A program made the position numbers and the translations under genes. Shown piece by piece: positions 1-9,052 of a stretch of 64,000 nt of DNA. The notes under the pieces are model-generated. The model searched no databases and was not told where the DNA came from. It saw only the letters and a list, made by a program, of their open reading frames with translations. This DNA is from JAMXLO01 sp963794185. GTDB lineage: Bacteria > Pseudomonadota > Alphaproteobacteria > Acetobacterales > Acetobacteraceae. Location of the stretch: contig CAWCDM010000030.1 of NCBI GenBank assembly GCA_963794185.1, positions 1-64,000 on the forward strand. The letters run 5' to 3'. Within the stretch, counting starts at the first letter, position 1, and each line of letters begins with the position of its first letter.

Positions 1-414
1 AGGCCTGGTTCGAGACGCTTGCCGCGCACGTGCGGGAGGTGGACTTTATCGGCGCGCGGCCGATCTTTGCGCCGGACATGGTCGCATTCGGCACATTCAC
101 CGATTTCATGACCGGTCGCGACGCGGCCGAGCAGCAGCAATGGCGCAACGTCTGGCCGCACATCGACGGGTTCCGCTGGCGCCCCGACATCAAGGCGATC
201 GTCGCGCCGGACCGGTTGCAGGCTGTCGGCATGGGGAGGGTTCGATTTCACCGGCTACGGGCAGGACGGCACGCCGTATGATCGGCCCGGGCGGGCAACC
301 GTGGTGCCGGTGCGGACTGGGACGGACGCGCCATGGCTCGCGCAGCACACGCATCTTTCGTTGTTCCGCGATGTGCCGACGCGGAGCTTCAAATCCAAGC
401 CCGAGAAGCGCTGA
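1..414 (+). CDS. SnoaL/NTF2-like domain protein (5' partial, frameshifted)
   Basis: The gene enters from the left window edge and ends at a TGA at 412-414. The readable part has the alternating aromatic and acidic pattern of the SnoaL-like (NTF2-fold) family, with GRDAAEQQQWRNVWPHI and, after a frame change near 235, GFDFTGYGQDGTPYDRPGRA and HLSLFRDVP. Such proteins act as small-molecule cyclases or isomerases, or as fold-only partners; no substrate can be named. The frame changes by one base inside a G-rich run (about 230-240), so the downstream half is read in a different frame from the upstream half. The family assignment is by pattern only. Confidence 0.55.
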
Positions 415-615
415 ACACGCCATTGCATGTATTGCTGACGCCACGCGCAAACGGCTTGTTGGCCATTGGCGTGTGGAAATGCAACGCCGGCGGGGAATTC
501 CCCCGACCGGCGTCACGAAGAGGAAGCGATGAAGCAGCATCGCAGCCTCTTGCCACGGATTGTGGTGATCCTGCGCATTCGCGTCAAGATCATTATCGGT
601 CGGCGGTGAGCGACG

Positions 616-639
616 GGCCAGCCTGCTCGCAGGCTGGCC
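616..639. terminator. Perfect GC hairpin between convergent genes
   Basis: Eleven-base arms, GGCCAGCCTGC and its exact complement, surround a 2-base loop. The hairpin lies between the end of the plus-strand gene at 414 and the end of the minus-strand gene at 689. Its position between convergent genes fits a bidirectional transcription terminator. There is no T tract on either side, so a repeat-type palindrome is an alternative. Confidence 0.45.
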
Positions 640-688
640 TACTCCTTGCCGTCCTGAAGGCACCGCTATTCTGCCGTGTGCGGATTGA

Positions 689-1235
689 TTATCTGGGCTT
701 CGCCGCGCTGCGTTCCCATTTGTCTTGCATGAGCGTGTTGCTCGGCAGCGTCCGGTCTACGACCTTGCGCGCCGCGTCGGCGCCAACGATGGGCAGGCCT
801 TTCGGGTCGAGCGCGCCGATCTGCACCAGGACCGAAGCCTGATCCCAATAGATGTGCTCGTGCACCAGCCTGTCGCCCTCAAACTGCACGATGGCCACGG
901 TGGCGACACTCACCTCGCGTCCGGTCGGCGCGATGCCGGGCAGCATCCAGTCGATCTCCGTCGTGTGGGTAAAATGCACCACGAAGTGGCACGATGCGGT
1001 CGGTTCCGATCGTGCGGCTGACCAAAATGAGGCGAAGATCCGGTGGGTTCACACCAATGAAGTGGTATTTGTAAAAACGCTTGAGTTCGTCGTGGCCGAC
1101 GCCGCCGGTCATGGTCGGGATGTGGTTGACGTACGGCTCAAGCACGATCGTGGCCATCGTGGCATCGACATCGCGGGTCTCGAACTCATAACGGCAATGC
1201 GCCTCCCACAGTGCCACAAGATCATGATTTGCCAT
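689..1235 (-). CDS. SnoaL-like nuclear transport factor 2 family protein (frameshifted)
   Basis: This is a small NTF2-fold protein of about 182 residues when the two frames are joined. The start at 1235 is supported by an AGGAGG sequence about 7 bases upstream. The first frame reads MANHDLVALWEAHCRYEFE, then HIPTMTGGVGHDELKRFY. Near 985-1000 the frame shifts by one base and continues as MVHFTHTTEIDWMLPGI and FEGDRLVHEHIYWDQASVL, a typical SnoaL/ester-cyclase-like C-terminal half. Its function is unknown; relatives are polyketide cyclases or act in lactone and dienelactone metabolism. It lies convergent to the partial NTF2-like gene at the window start, so two members of the same fold are adjacent. 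Confidence 0.6.
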
Positions 1236-1530
1236 CGGCTTGCCTCCTTGCCACGGGCGGATGCAACGTAGAACCGCCAGAGCGCTTGTCGCAATCTGCC
1301 GCGTGCGCGCGAAGCGTTCGGTCTGCAATGCCTCGGTCCAATTGCACACGCCACGCCCTGGTCATGCCGACCCCCAACCGAATGCACAGCATGACGAGCA
1401 ATCGATACCGCGCGGGGCTGGACGCGATGGGCGAGATGCGGTGGCCTGGCGAGAACCGTCACCCAAAATTCTCCGCCACCCGGTCCCCGCTTGATCGCGC
1501 GATCCGGCGGGGCCACAGTCGACCGACGCC

Positions 1531-2322
1531 ATGTCGCTCGACGCCAGCATTCCCGCCACGATCCCGCGTGCCGCCCTGGTCACCGGCGGCGCTCAGCGGA
1601 TTGGTCGCGCGATCGCGCTCGCCCTCGCCGACGCCGGCTTCGCCATCGCGCTGCATTGCCGCACCAGTGTCGCGGCCGCCGAAACCACCTGCGCCGAGAT
1701 ACGCAATGCCGGCCGCCGCTGCGTTGTGCTGCGCGCCGATCTGGCGAACGAGGCCGAAGTCGTCCGTCTGCTGCCGCAGGCCACCGCCGCGCTCGGGCCG
1801 ATCGGCGTGCTGGTGAACAACGCCAGTCCGTTCGAGCGCGACGAATGGCACGACGCCACCCGCGCCTCCTGGGACGCCCACATCGAGCCCGGCCTGCGGG
1901 CCCCTTTCGTGCTGATGCAGCACTTCGCCCGCGCGCTGCCCGCCGATGCGGAGGGCGCGGTGATCAACATGCTGGACCAGCGGGTCTGGTCCATCACGCC
2001 GCACTTCGTCTCCTACACCGTCGCCAAGGCCGGGCTGTGGGCGCTGACCCAGTCGATGGCCCTGGCACTCGCGCCGCGCATCCGGGTCAACGGCATCGGC
2101 CCCGGCCCGGCGCTGCCGAACACACGGCAGACCGCAGAGCAGTTCGCCCGGCAATCCGCCTCGGTGCCGCTCGGCCGCGGCACCAGCCCGGACGAGATCG
2201 CCCGCGCCGTGCTGGCGATCCTTGCCCTGCCGGCGATGACGGGCCAGATGCTGGCACTCGACGGCGGCCAGCACCTGCAATGGCAGCCCGGCCGCCACAC
2301 TCCGCCGCCGCCCGAGGAGTGA
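1531..2322 (+). CDS. SDR family oxidoreductase, FolM/pteridine reductase-like
   Basis: A 263-residue short-chain dehydrogenase. The NAD(P)-binding motif TGGAQRIG is at about residues 18-25, NNAS follows the fourth beta strand, and the catalytic YTVAK (Tyr-x3-Lys) lies in the second half. The TGGxxRIG form and the position 5 bases before folB point to a dihydrofolate/dihydromonapterin reductase of the FolM type, which would reduce pterin intermediates in the cytoplasm. That specificity is inferred from context; the SDR fold itself is clear. The two genes look like a translationally coupled pair. No strong ribosome-binding site is visible at the chosen ATG. Confidence 0.8.
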   Translation: MSLDASIPATIPRAALVTGGAQRIGRAIALALADAGFAIALHCRTSVAAAETTCAEIRNAGRRCVVLRADLANEAEVVRLLPQATAALGPIGVLVNNASPFERDEWHDATRASWDAHIEPGLRAPFVLMQHFARALPADAEGAVINMLDQRVWSITPHFVSYTVAKAGLWALTQSMALALAPRIRVNGIGPGPALPNTRQTAEQFARQSASVPLGRGTSPDEIARAVLAILALPAMTGQMLALDGGQHLQWQPGRHTPPPPEE

Positions 2323-2327
2323 CACGC

Positions 2328-2753
2328 ATGGACACGCCGCCCATCGCCAGCAGCGCCAGGGCACTCCGCCACGTGTTCCTGCGCGACCTCGTGCTCGCCG
2401 CCAGCATCGGCGTCCATCCGCACGAGCATGCGGCGCCGCAGCGGGTGCGGATCAACGTCGATCTCGGCGTGGAGGACGATGGCGCGCGGGCGCTGTCACG
2501 CAAGCCGGTCGGGCGCGACGAGCTCTCCCGGGTGGTGGACTACGAGAAGGTGGCCGCCACGGTGCGCGCGATCGTCGGTTCGGGCCATGTCAGGCTGGTG
2601 GAGACACTGGCCGAGCGCATCGCCGAAGCCTGCCTGGCCGACCGGCGCATCCACCTGGCGCGGATCCGCGTGGAGAAACTTGATATATTCGCCGACGCGA
2701 TGTCCGCCGGGGTGGAGATCGAGCGCCGCCAGACCGAATTGTCCACGCGCTAG
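2328..2753 (+). CDS. folB: Dihydroneopterin aldolase
   Basis: A 141-residue FolB, slightly longer than usual because of a short N-terminal extension. It converts 7,8-dihydroneopterin to 6-hydroxymethyl-dihydropterin plus glycolaldehyde in folate synthesis. Family marks are VFLRDLVLAASIGVHPHE near the N-terminus, VVDYEKVAATVRAIV, VETLAERIAEACL with the substrate-binding Glu, and IRVEKLDIF with the catalytic Lys near the C-terminus. It starts 5 bases after the stop of the SDR gene, which supports a two-gene folate unit. Confidence 0.9.
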   Translation: MDTPPIASSARALRHVFLRDLVLAASIGVHPHEHAAPQRVRINVDLGVEDDGARALSRKPVGRDELSRVVDYEKVAATVRAIVGSGHVRLVETLAERIAEACLADRRIHLARIRVEKLDIFADAMSAGVEIERRQTELSTR

Positions 2754-2969
2754 GGCACGGCCGTCAGCAGCGGTATGGCGGAATGTGTAGGTCATGTAAT
2801 GCGATAGGCGAAAAACGCTTGAAAATCAACGGATTGACCGTTGCCTGGAAATTGGGCAAGGCGACTGAAACCCAGGGAATCCGCGGGTTTCACGTGACTG
2901 CGAGCAGTTCTGCCCACAAACTTGTCCACAGGTTCGGTGGATCGTCGTCAACCGCATAGATTGTCTGAC

Positions 2970-4855
2970 ATGAGCGACACCGATCCGTCCGCTGGCATCA
3001 AGGGTGCCGCGGCAATCGAGCAGGCGCTGGAGACCATGCCGGCAAACCCCGGCGTCTATCGCATGCTCGATGCCAAGGGGGACGCGCTCTATGTCGGCAA
3101 GGCGCGCAGCCTGAAGAAGCGGGTCACCGCCTACACCCAGCTCGGCCGCCTGGATGAGCGCCTCCGCCGCATGGTCAACGAGACCGTCGCGATGGAGGTG
3201 ATCACCACCCATACCGAGGCCGAGGCGCTGCTGCTCGAAGCGAACCTCATCAAGCGCCTCAAGCCGCGCTTCAACATCGTGCTGCGGGACGACAAGTCGT
3301 ACCCCTGGCTGATGCTGACCGAGGACCATCCGTTCCCGCAGATCGCCAAGCACCGCGGCGCGCATGTGCGCAAGGGCAGCTACTGGGGGCCGTTCGCCTC
3401 GGCCTGGGCGGTGAACCAGACCGTCACCGCCATGCAGCGCGTGTTCCTGCTGCGCTCCTGCGCCGACACGGTGTTCGCCAACCGCACCCGGCCCTGCCTG
3501 CTCTACCAGATCCGCCGCTGCTCGGCGCCCTGCGTCGGGCGGATCAGCGAGGCGGACTATGGCCGCCTGGTCGGCCAGGCGAAGGCGTTCCTCGCCGGCA
3601 AGTCGGCCTCCGTGCAGCAGGAGCTTGCGGCCGAGATGGAGCACGCCGCCGAGGCGCTCGAGTTCGAGCATGCCGCCGCGGTGCGCGACCGCATCCGCGC
3701 GCTGACCTTCGTGCAGGGCAGCGACGTGGTGAACCCGGCCAGCCTGCAGGACGCCGACGTGATCGCCGCCTGGCAGATCGCCGGCCAGACCTGCGTGCAG
3801 GTGTTCTTCTTCCGCGGCGGCCGCAACAACGGCAACCGCGCCTTCTTCCCCTCCCACGCGAAGACCGAGGAGGCAGCCGAGGTGCTGGCCGCCTTCATCG
3901 CCCAGTTCTACGACGACAAGCCGCCGCCGCCCTGCGTGCTGGTCAACCATCCATTGCCGGAGCAGGAGCTGGTCGCCGAGGCGCTGAGCCTGAAGGCCGA
4001 TCGCAAGGTCGAGATCCTGGCCCCGCAGCGCGGCGAGAAGCGCGCCGTGGTGCAGCACGCCGAAATCAACGCCCGCGAGGCGCTGGAACGCAGGCTGGCG
4101 GAGTCGGCCGGCCAGGCGAAGCTGCTGGAAGGCGTCGCCCAGCTGTTCAACCTCCCCGCCCCGCCCGAGCGGATCGAGGTCTACGACAACAGCCACATCA
4201 TGGGCACCAACCCGTACGGCGTGATGATCGTCGCCGGCCGGAGGGCTTCACCAAGGCGGCCTATCGCAAATTCGCCATCCGCGGCCCGATCACGCCCGGC
4301 GACGATTTCGCCATGATGCGCGAGGTGCTGCAGCGCCGCTTCACCCGCGCGCTGAGCGAGCAGGCCGAGGGCGCGCCGCCGACCGACTGGCCCGACCTGG
4401 TGCTGATCGACGGCGGCGCCGGCCAGCTCTCCGCCGCCCGCCAGACGCTGCAGGACCTCGGCGTGAACGACGTGAAGCTGGTGGCGATCGCCAAGGGTCC
4501 GGATCGCGACGCCGGGCGCGAGTGGTTCCACACCGACGGAGCCGAACCGTTCCAGCTGCCGCCGCGCGACCCGGTGCTGTATTTCCTGCAGCGGCTGCGC
4601 GACGAGGCGCACCGCTTCGCCATCACCACCCACCGCGCGGGCCGCTCGAAGAACATCCGGCAGAGCGAACTGGATGAGATCGCCGGCATCGGCGCGGCCC
4701 GCAAGCGCGCGCTGCTGAACCATTTCGGTTCGGCGCGCGGGGTGAAGATGGCGGGCCTCGCCGATCTCGAGGCGGCGCCGGGCATCAGCCGGGAAACCGC
4801 ACGCCGCGTCTATGCGCATTTCCATCCGGGGGTGCGGATGGAAGCGGTTCCCTAA
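2970..4855 (+). CDS. uvrC: Excinuclease ABC subunit C (single frameshift)
   Basis: UvrC makes the two incisions in nucleotide excision repair together with UvrB. The start at 2970 gives a reconstructed protein of about 628 residues, normal for the family. Visible domains in order are GIY-YIG (NPGVYRML and LYVGKARSLKKRV), the UVR motif (EFEHAAAVRDRIRAL), the RNase H-like C-terminal nuclease (IEVYDNSHIMGTNP), and the double helix-hairpin-helix (IAGIGAARKRALLNHFG, then APGISRETARRVYAHF). One C appears to be missing in a GGCCGGAG run near 4240, so residues after IVAG are read in another frame until the stop. A broken uvrC would be unusual in a healthy genome, so a sequence error is likely. Confidence 0.9.
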
Positions 4856-4902
4856 TCGGCGGTGCCGCACTACTGTGCGCCCTCTGGCACGCCAAGCGAA
4901 TC

Positions 4903-5512
4903 ATGCTGACCGACCTGCCGAACCTGCTGACCCTGTCGCGCATCGCGGCGATCCCGCTGCTGGTCGTGCTGGTGGCGCTGCGCCACCCGGTCGCCGACCT
5001 CGCCGCCTGCGTGCTGTTCAGCGTGCCGCGGTGACCGACTATTTCGACGGCAAGGTCGCCCGCACCCGCCGGCAGCAATCCGACCTCGGCCGCATGCTCG
5101 ACCCGATCGCCGACAAGCTGCTGGTCGGCGCGGCGCTGATGATGCTGGTCGGCCCGGCCGGCTGTCCGCCTGGGGGCTCTATCCCGCGATCGTCATCATG
5201 CTGCGCGAGATCCTGGTGAGCGGCCTGCGCGAATACCTCGCCGAGATCCGCATCGGCCTGCCGGTCACGCCGCTGGCCAAGTGGAAGACCGGCTTCCAGA
5301 TGGGCGCCCTCGGCACCCTGCTCGCGGGCGATTCCTCGGCCCGGCTGCTGCATCTGCCATTCCTGCCGGTCGGCATGATCGGCGAGGCGATGCTGTGGAT
5401 CGCCGCCGCACTGACCCTGTGGACCGGATGGGACTACCTGACCGCCGGCCTGCGCCACGCCTACGGCCCGCGGACCAGCGGCCTGCCCAAGCGCCAGATG
5501 CCCTCCTCATGA
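4903..5512 (+). CDS. pgsA: CDP-diacylglycerol-glycerol-3-phosphate 3-phosphatidyltransferase (two frameshifts)
   Basis: PgsA is an integral membrane enzyme that makes phosphatidylglycerol phosphate. The N-terminus MLTDLPNLLTLSRIAAIPL is typical. The CDP-alcohol phosphotransferase signature D-x2-DG-x2-AR-x8-G-x3-D-x3-D is complete in DYFDGKVARTRRQQSDLGRM followed by LDPIAD. Later segments LREILVSGLREYLAE and LAKWKTGFQM are also characteristic, and hydrophobic helices span the rest. The frame changes near 5028 and again near 5160, so three frames must be joined. uvrC-pgsA-mobB-moaD-moaE is a gene order common in alphaproteobacteria, which supports each call. Confidence 0.9.
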
Positions 5513-5536
5513 AAGGTCCCGCGTGAAGGTCCCGGC

Positions 5537-6039
5537 GTGAAGGTCATCGGCATCGTCGGCTGGTCCGGCAGCGGCAAGACCACGCTGCTGACCAAGCTGA
5601 TCCCGCTGCTGCGCGCCGAGGGCCTGACCGTCTCGACCGTGAAGCACACGCATCATGGCTTCGACATGGATCGGCCCGGCAAGGACACCTACCGGCATCG
5701 GGAGGCCGGCGCGCACGAGGTGCTGGTCGCGGCCGGTGCGCGCTGGGCGCTGCTGCACGAGGTCGTCGGACCCGGACCGGTCTGCCCGAGCTGCTCACCC
5801 GGCTCGAACCGGTCGACCTCGTGCTGGTGGAAGGCTTCAAGAGCCATCCGTTCCCGAAGATCGAGGTGCATCGCCCGGCGCTCGGCAAGCCGCCGATCTG
5901 GCCGGAGCAGCCGGACATCGTGGCGATCGCCACCGATGCGCCGATGGACGCCGACCGCCCGGTGCTGCCGCTGAACGATCCCGCCGCGGTCGCCGCCTGG
6001 ATCCTCGGCTTGCCGGCCGACCGGACGATCGCACTGTAA
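5537..6039 (+). CDS. mobB: Molybdopterin-guanine dinucleotide biosynthesis adapter protein (frameshifted)
   Basis: MobB is a GTP-binding protein that assists attachment of GMP to molybdopterin. The Walker A motif GWSGSGKTT is at residues 8-16, followed by VSTVKHTHHGFDMDRPGKD. After a one-base frame change near 5775 the protein continues as LVLVEGFKSHPFPKIEVHR and IVAIATDAPMDADRPVLPL, the usual C-terminal part. The start is uncertain. A GTG at 5537 gives MKVIGIVGW, but an ATG at 5509 overlaps the pgsA stop as ATGA and leads into three near-identical 14-base copies, suggesting a slipped duplication at the original start. Confidence 0.85.
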
Positions 6040-6135
6040 GTCCTTGAGCGTGACGCGCGGCTGGACCACATTCCGCATCGGCGGGCGCCGTCCGGCCCGT
6101 CGAGCCGACGACTCGTTCCGGTGGGAGCCCCTTTC

Positions 6136-6737
6136 ATGCGGCGCATAGTTCCAACCTGCCTGTGCCTGGCGCTATCCGGCTGCGGCTACAGCACCTGGTC
6201 CGAGCCGCCCTTCTCGACCGGCAGCAATCCCAACACGCCGGTGGGCAGCAGCGAGAACATGCGCCGCGCCATGGGCGAGGAGGTCGAGGTGCAGCCGCTG
6301 ACCACGGAGCCAGGCGACGTCTGGCCGGGTCCGCTGGCGCCCCCGCCGACGCTGGAGGACATCGAGAAGCAGGGCCTGCAGACCCAGCCGGAGCGGCCGG
6401 TTCCGGGCTCGCCGGAGTTCCAGAACCAGCCGCCGAATCTGCCGCCGGCGGCGAGGCGCGGCAGTTCGACGCCGCCCCCCAACGACGGCCGGGGCTGGCG
6501 CCGCTGCCGCCGCCGCCGCCGCCGCAGGCCACCATCCCGGCGCCACCCGGCCGCAGTCCCGCGGGACAGGTGTATCCGACGCCGAACGGCCCGGCGGTGA
6601 CCAACGGCGGCACCAGCGGCTACCAGACCACCACGACGCCGGGCGGCGGATCCGCCATCATCGTGCCCAATGGCAATGGCACCAGCACGATCATCCATTC
6701 CGACGGCACGATCGAGACGGTCCCCACACCACGCTGA
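6136..6737 (+). CDS. Proline-rich lipoprotein of unknown function (frameshifted)
   Basis: The first residues MRRIVPTCLCLALSGCGYST form a lipoprotein signal with lipobox LSGC, so the mature N-terminal Cys should be lipidated and exported. The remainder is low-complexity and rich in Pro, Gly and Thr, with a polyproline run and a C-terminal segment GGGSAIIVPNGNGTSTIIHS. The frame changes near 6450 between LPPAA and GEARQFDAAP. It lies between mobB and moaD with the same orientation. I do not recognise a family. It may be an envelope protein conserved at this locus in related bacteria, but nothing links it to molybdenum cofactor synthesis apart from position. Confidence 0.65.
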
Positions 6738-6743
6738 AAGGCC

Positions 6744-7016
6744 ATGGCAGACGCCGACGCACCGCTGACCATCCTCTATTTCGCCTGGCTGCGCGAGCGG
6801 ACCGGCACGTCGGAGGAGAGCGTGACACCGCCCGCCGGCGTTCGCACGGTCGGCGATCTGGTGGACTGGCTGACGGAGCGAAGCCCGGGCCATGCCAGCG
6901 CCTTCGCCAACCGGCGCACGGTGCGCTGCGCGGTTAATCAGGATTTTGCCGACCCCGCCACGCGCATCTCTCCCGGCGACGAGGTGGCGTTCTTTCCCCC
7001 GGTGACGGGCGGCTGA
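6744..7016 (+). CDS. moaD: Molybdopterin synthase small (sulfur carrier) subunit
   Basis: A 90-residue ubiquitin-like sulfur carrier that is thiocarboxylated on its C-terminus and donates sulfur to precursor Z within the MoaD-MoaE complex. It begins ADAPLTILYFAWLRERTG, has the beta-grasp pattern, and ends in the required VTGG. It precedes moaE by 4 bases, so the two subunits are co-translated. Confidence 0.95.
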   Translation: MADADAPLTILYFAWLRERTGTSEESVTPPAGVRTVGDLVDWLTERSPGHASAFANRRTVRCAVNQDFADPATRISPGDEVAFFPPVTGG

Positions 7017-7020
7017 CACG

Positions 7021-7473
7021 ATGGCGCGGATCAGGGTGCAGGGAGAGGATTTCGACATCGGTGCGGAGTTCGCCGCGCTGACCGCCGGCCGCACCGACAT
7101 CGGCGGCATCGGCTGCTTCGTCGGCACGGTGCGCAACAACGCGCTGGACCAGCGCGTCGCCGCGATGACGCTGGAGCACTATCCGGCGATGACCGAGCGC
7201 GCCATCGCTCGGATCACCGAGGAAGCCGAGCGGCGCTGGGGGCTGCTCGGCTGCACGGTGATCCATCGGGTCGGCCGGCTGGTGGCCGGGGACAACATCG
7301 TGCTGGTGCTGGCCGCTGCCGCGCATCGCCAGGCGGCGCTGGACGCCACCGCATTCCTGATCGACTGGCTGAAGACCAAGGCCCCGTTCTGGAAGCGGGA
7401 GGAGTTCGCCGACGGCGGCGGGGCCTGGGTGGAGGCGCGCGAGGCCGACGACGCGGCCGCGGCGCGGTGGTAG
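7021..7473 (+). CDS. moaE: Molybdopterin synthase catalytic (large) subunit
   Basis: A 150-residue MoaE. It converts cyclic pyranopterin monophosphate to molybdopterin using MoaD thiocarboxylate. Characteristic segments are GGIGCFVGTVRN, LEHYPAMTERAI, VIHRVGRLVAGDNIVLV and the active-site KTKAPFWKREEF near residue 120. The C-terminus is a short acidic and alanine-rich tail. It is the last gene of the housekeeping block before the low-GC island. Confidence 0.95.
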   Translation: MARIRVQGEDFDIGAEFAALTAGRTDIGGIGCFVGTVRNNALDQRVAAMTLEHYPAMTERAIARITEEAERRWGLLGCTVIHRVGRLVAGDNIVLVLAAAAHRQAALDATAFLIDWLKTKAPFWKREEFADGGGAWVEAREADDAAAARW

Positions 7474-8020
7474 GCAAGTCTGGTCTATGCCTTTACGGCG
7501 CACCGGACAGACACGGTTGATTATCCGTGTTCATTCGTGGTCGCGTCTTCCTACAGTTCCAGCCTATAGGACCGCGTCGCGGCACCGCTGAGGTATGGCG
7601 GTAGCTGCTCCGATGTCTGTTGCGGGTAGAAAACCGTCGCTGGCGTTGCTGTCTCGGAGGTTGTGTTCTGATCGATGGGCGAACGCAGCCGATCTGCTTC
7701 CATGAACGTCCACTGCGCCAGGAACCGAGATCTATCTCCCGGCTCGTTTTCTGGTGCCAACGGCTGGGCGCCGGCCGATGAAGCCGGAGGGCCAGCAGAT
7801 CGGTTTTCACCGTCTCTGGCTGAACAACGCTACGCTGGCGAAGGTAGGGAGGTCTAGACATAGACTAGAGCATAAGGGCGCTCTTCATGCAAAGGACCGG
7901 GATGTGTAGCCAGCGGTCTAACCTCGACCGCGTGCCAATTTTGCTGCTACACAGCCCTGGCGACTGGTTGACCGAAACTGCTTCACAGCAGACCGCATCT
8001 GGAAGACGATAACTCAGCAG
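7474..8020. other. 547-base gap at the left edge of the low-GC island
   Basis: Base composition falls compared with the moaE side, and no recognisable gene is present. A 69-codon minus-strand frame at 7551-7760 (MAPENEPGDRSRFLAQW...) has no clear ribosome-binding site or family and is not called. A small inverted repeat, CTAG-N7-CTAG, lies near 7855-7870. No tRNA or integrase gene is visible as an integration mark. Confidence 0.4.
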
Positions 8021-8986
8021 ATGTTCAGTAACTTCGACCGGAGCCTGTTGGATGATCCTCAGTTCAAAGAGGACTCGGTGCGCGAAGTCATCATCGTGCC
8101 TCTGCTAGCGCGTCTTGGCTACAGACCTTCCGGCGATGCGTGCGTGATCCGCAGCAAGGCGTTGCACCATCCGTTCATCTACGCAGGCACGCGAAAGCAG
8201 CGCGTAACGATGGTTCCGGACTATACACTCCTGTACCAGGACAAGCCCGTCCTGATCCTCGACGCGAAACGCCCCACCGAGAGTATTCTCAGGTACAGCC
8301 AGCGTACAGCAAGCTTACAGCTATGCCGCACATCCGGAAATCAAATGCCACCACTTTGCCTTGTGCAACGGGAAGGGTCTGGCTGTATTCGATGTGGACC
8401 ACAACGAACCCTTGCTTTCGGTTCCGTTCGAAGAGTTCGAATGTCAAAATGGTCGGAAATCGAGAAATTCCTGGCGGCGCGGTTCCTTCTGAAGCCGTCG
8501 CTGCGGAAATTTGCGCCGGACCTTGGGCTTGCGTTCATCCGCGTCGGGCTCGCGCCTGATGCCAAGATTACGATGATTGGCGTCCGCCTTAACTTATTTA
8601 CGCGAGTGAACGACGTGTTACTAAGTGCGTCATCCAATTGCCTGTTTGGCGATAGGCCGCACATGGGCAGCTTCGACTTTGCGCCTGAGCTTCTCACGCC
8701 GATCCTGTCCGGCCTTCCAGCCCCACTGCCAGAGGCATTTCGGGACGCTCTCTCACGCCACCCATTCCAGGCGTTTGGTGATCTTCTGATCGAGGCTGAC
8801 CTGAACATGAAGCTCGGCGAGCCGATCAAGGTCGAGGACGAGACCTTCGTCCCTTTCGTCATCACACGGGTTTTCGGTTCACGATTGAACCCGGAGCCGA
8901 TACCCGACGATCAAGTCTATCCGGAACATATATTTCACCTGAGAGATGTGATCGAGTTTATTCCGCCGAAGGCTGGCAGCGGATAG
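8021..8986 (+). CDS. PD-(D/E)xK nuclease-fold protein, type I restriction R N-terminal-like (two compensating frameshifts)
   Basis: A 321-codon frame whose N-terminus matches the HSDR-N-type domain: KEDSVREVIIVPLLARLGY, then VPDY with Asp68, then LILDAKRP with Asp81 and Lys83, a complete PD-(D/E)xK nuclease core. Between about 8300 and 8448 the better-coding frame is a different one, reading VQQAYSYAAHPEIKCHHF and GLAVFDVDHNEPLLSVPFEE. The gene therefore carries two compensating shifts that leave it formally open. The C-terminal half (from FLAARFLLKP) is not recognised and there is no helicase domain, so this is not a full HsdR. Codon use and GC are lower than in the flanks. A role in DNA restriction or defence with the next gene is inferred. 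Confidence 0.6.
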   Translation: MFSNFDRSLLDDPQFKEDSVREVIIVPLLARLGYRPSGDACVIRSKALHHPFIYAGTRKQRVTMVPDYTLLYQDKPVLILDAKRPTESILRYSQRTASLQLCRTSGNQMPPLCLVQREGSGCIRCGPQRTLAFGSVRRVRMSKWSEIEKFLAARFLLKPSLRKFAPDLGLAFIRVGLAPDAKITMIGVRLNLFTRVNDVLLSASSNCLFGDRPHMGSFDFAPELLTPILSGLPAPLPEAFRDALSRHPFQAFGDLLIEADLNMKLGEPIKVEDETFVPFVITRVFGSRLNPEPIPDDQVYPEHIFHLRDVIEFIPPKAGSG

Positions 8987-9052
8987 CTCACCTTCCCTCA
9001 GCGTCCGGTACAAAATATCTCAAGGCCGGCGAGCCAGTCAGGAGAGCACTCT

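Noticed and set aside
2922..2930. TTGTCCACA, a DnaA-box-like nonamer before uvrC
   Set aside because: A single near-match with no cluster of boxes, AT-rich unwinding region or origin-linked genes nearby is expected by chance.
7551..7760. 69-codon minus-strand open frame in the island gap
   Set aside because: No ribosome-binding site, no recognisable family, and overlapping frames of similar length exist; not enough to call a gene.
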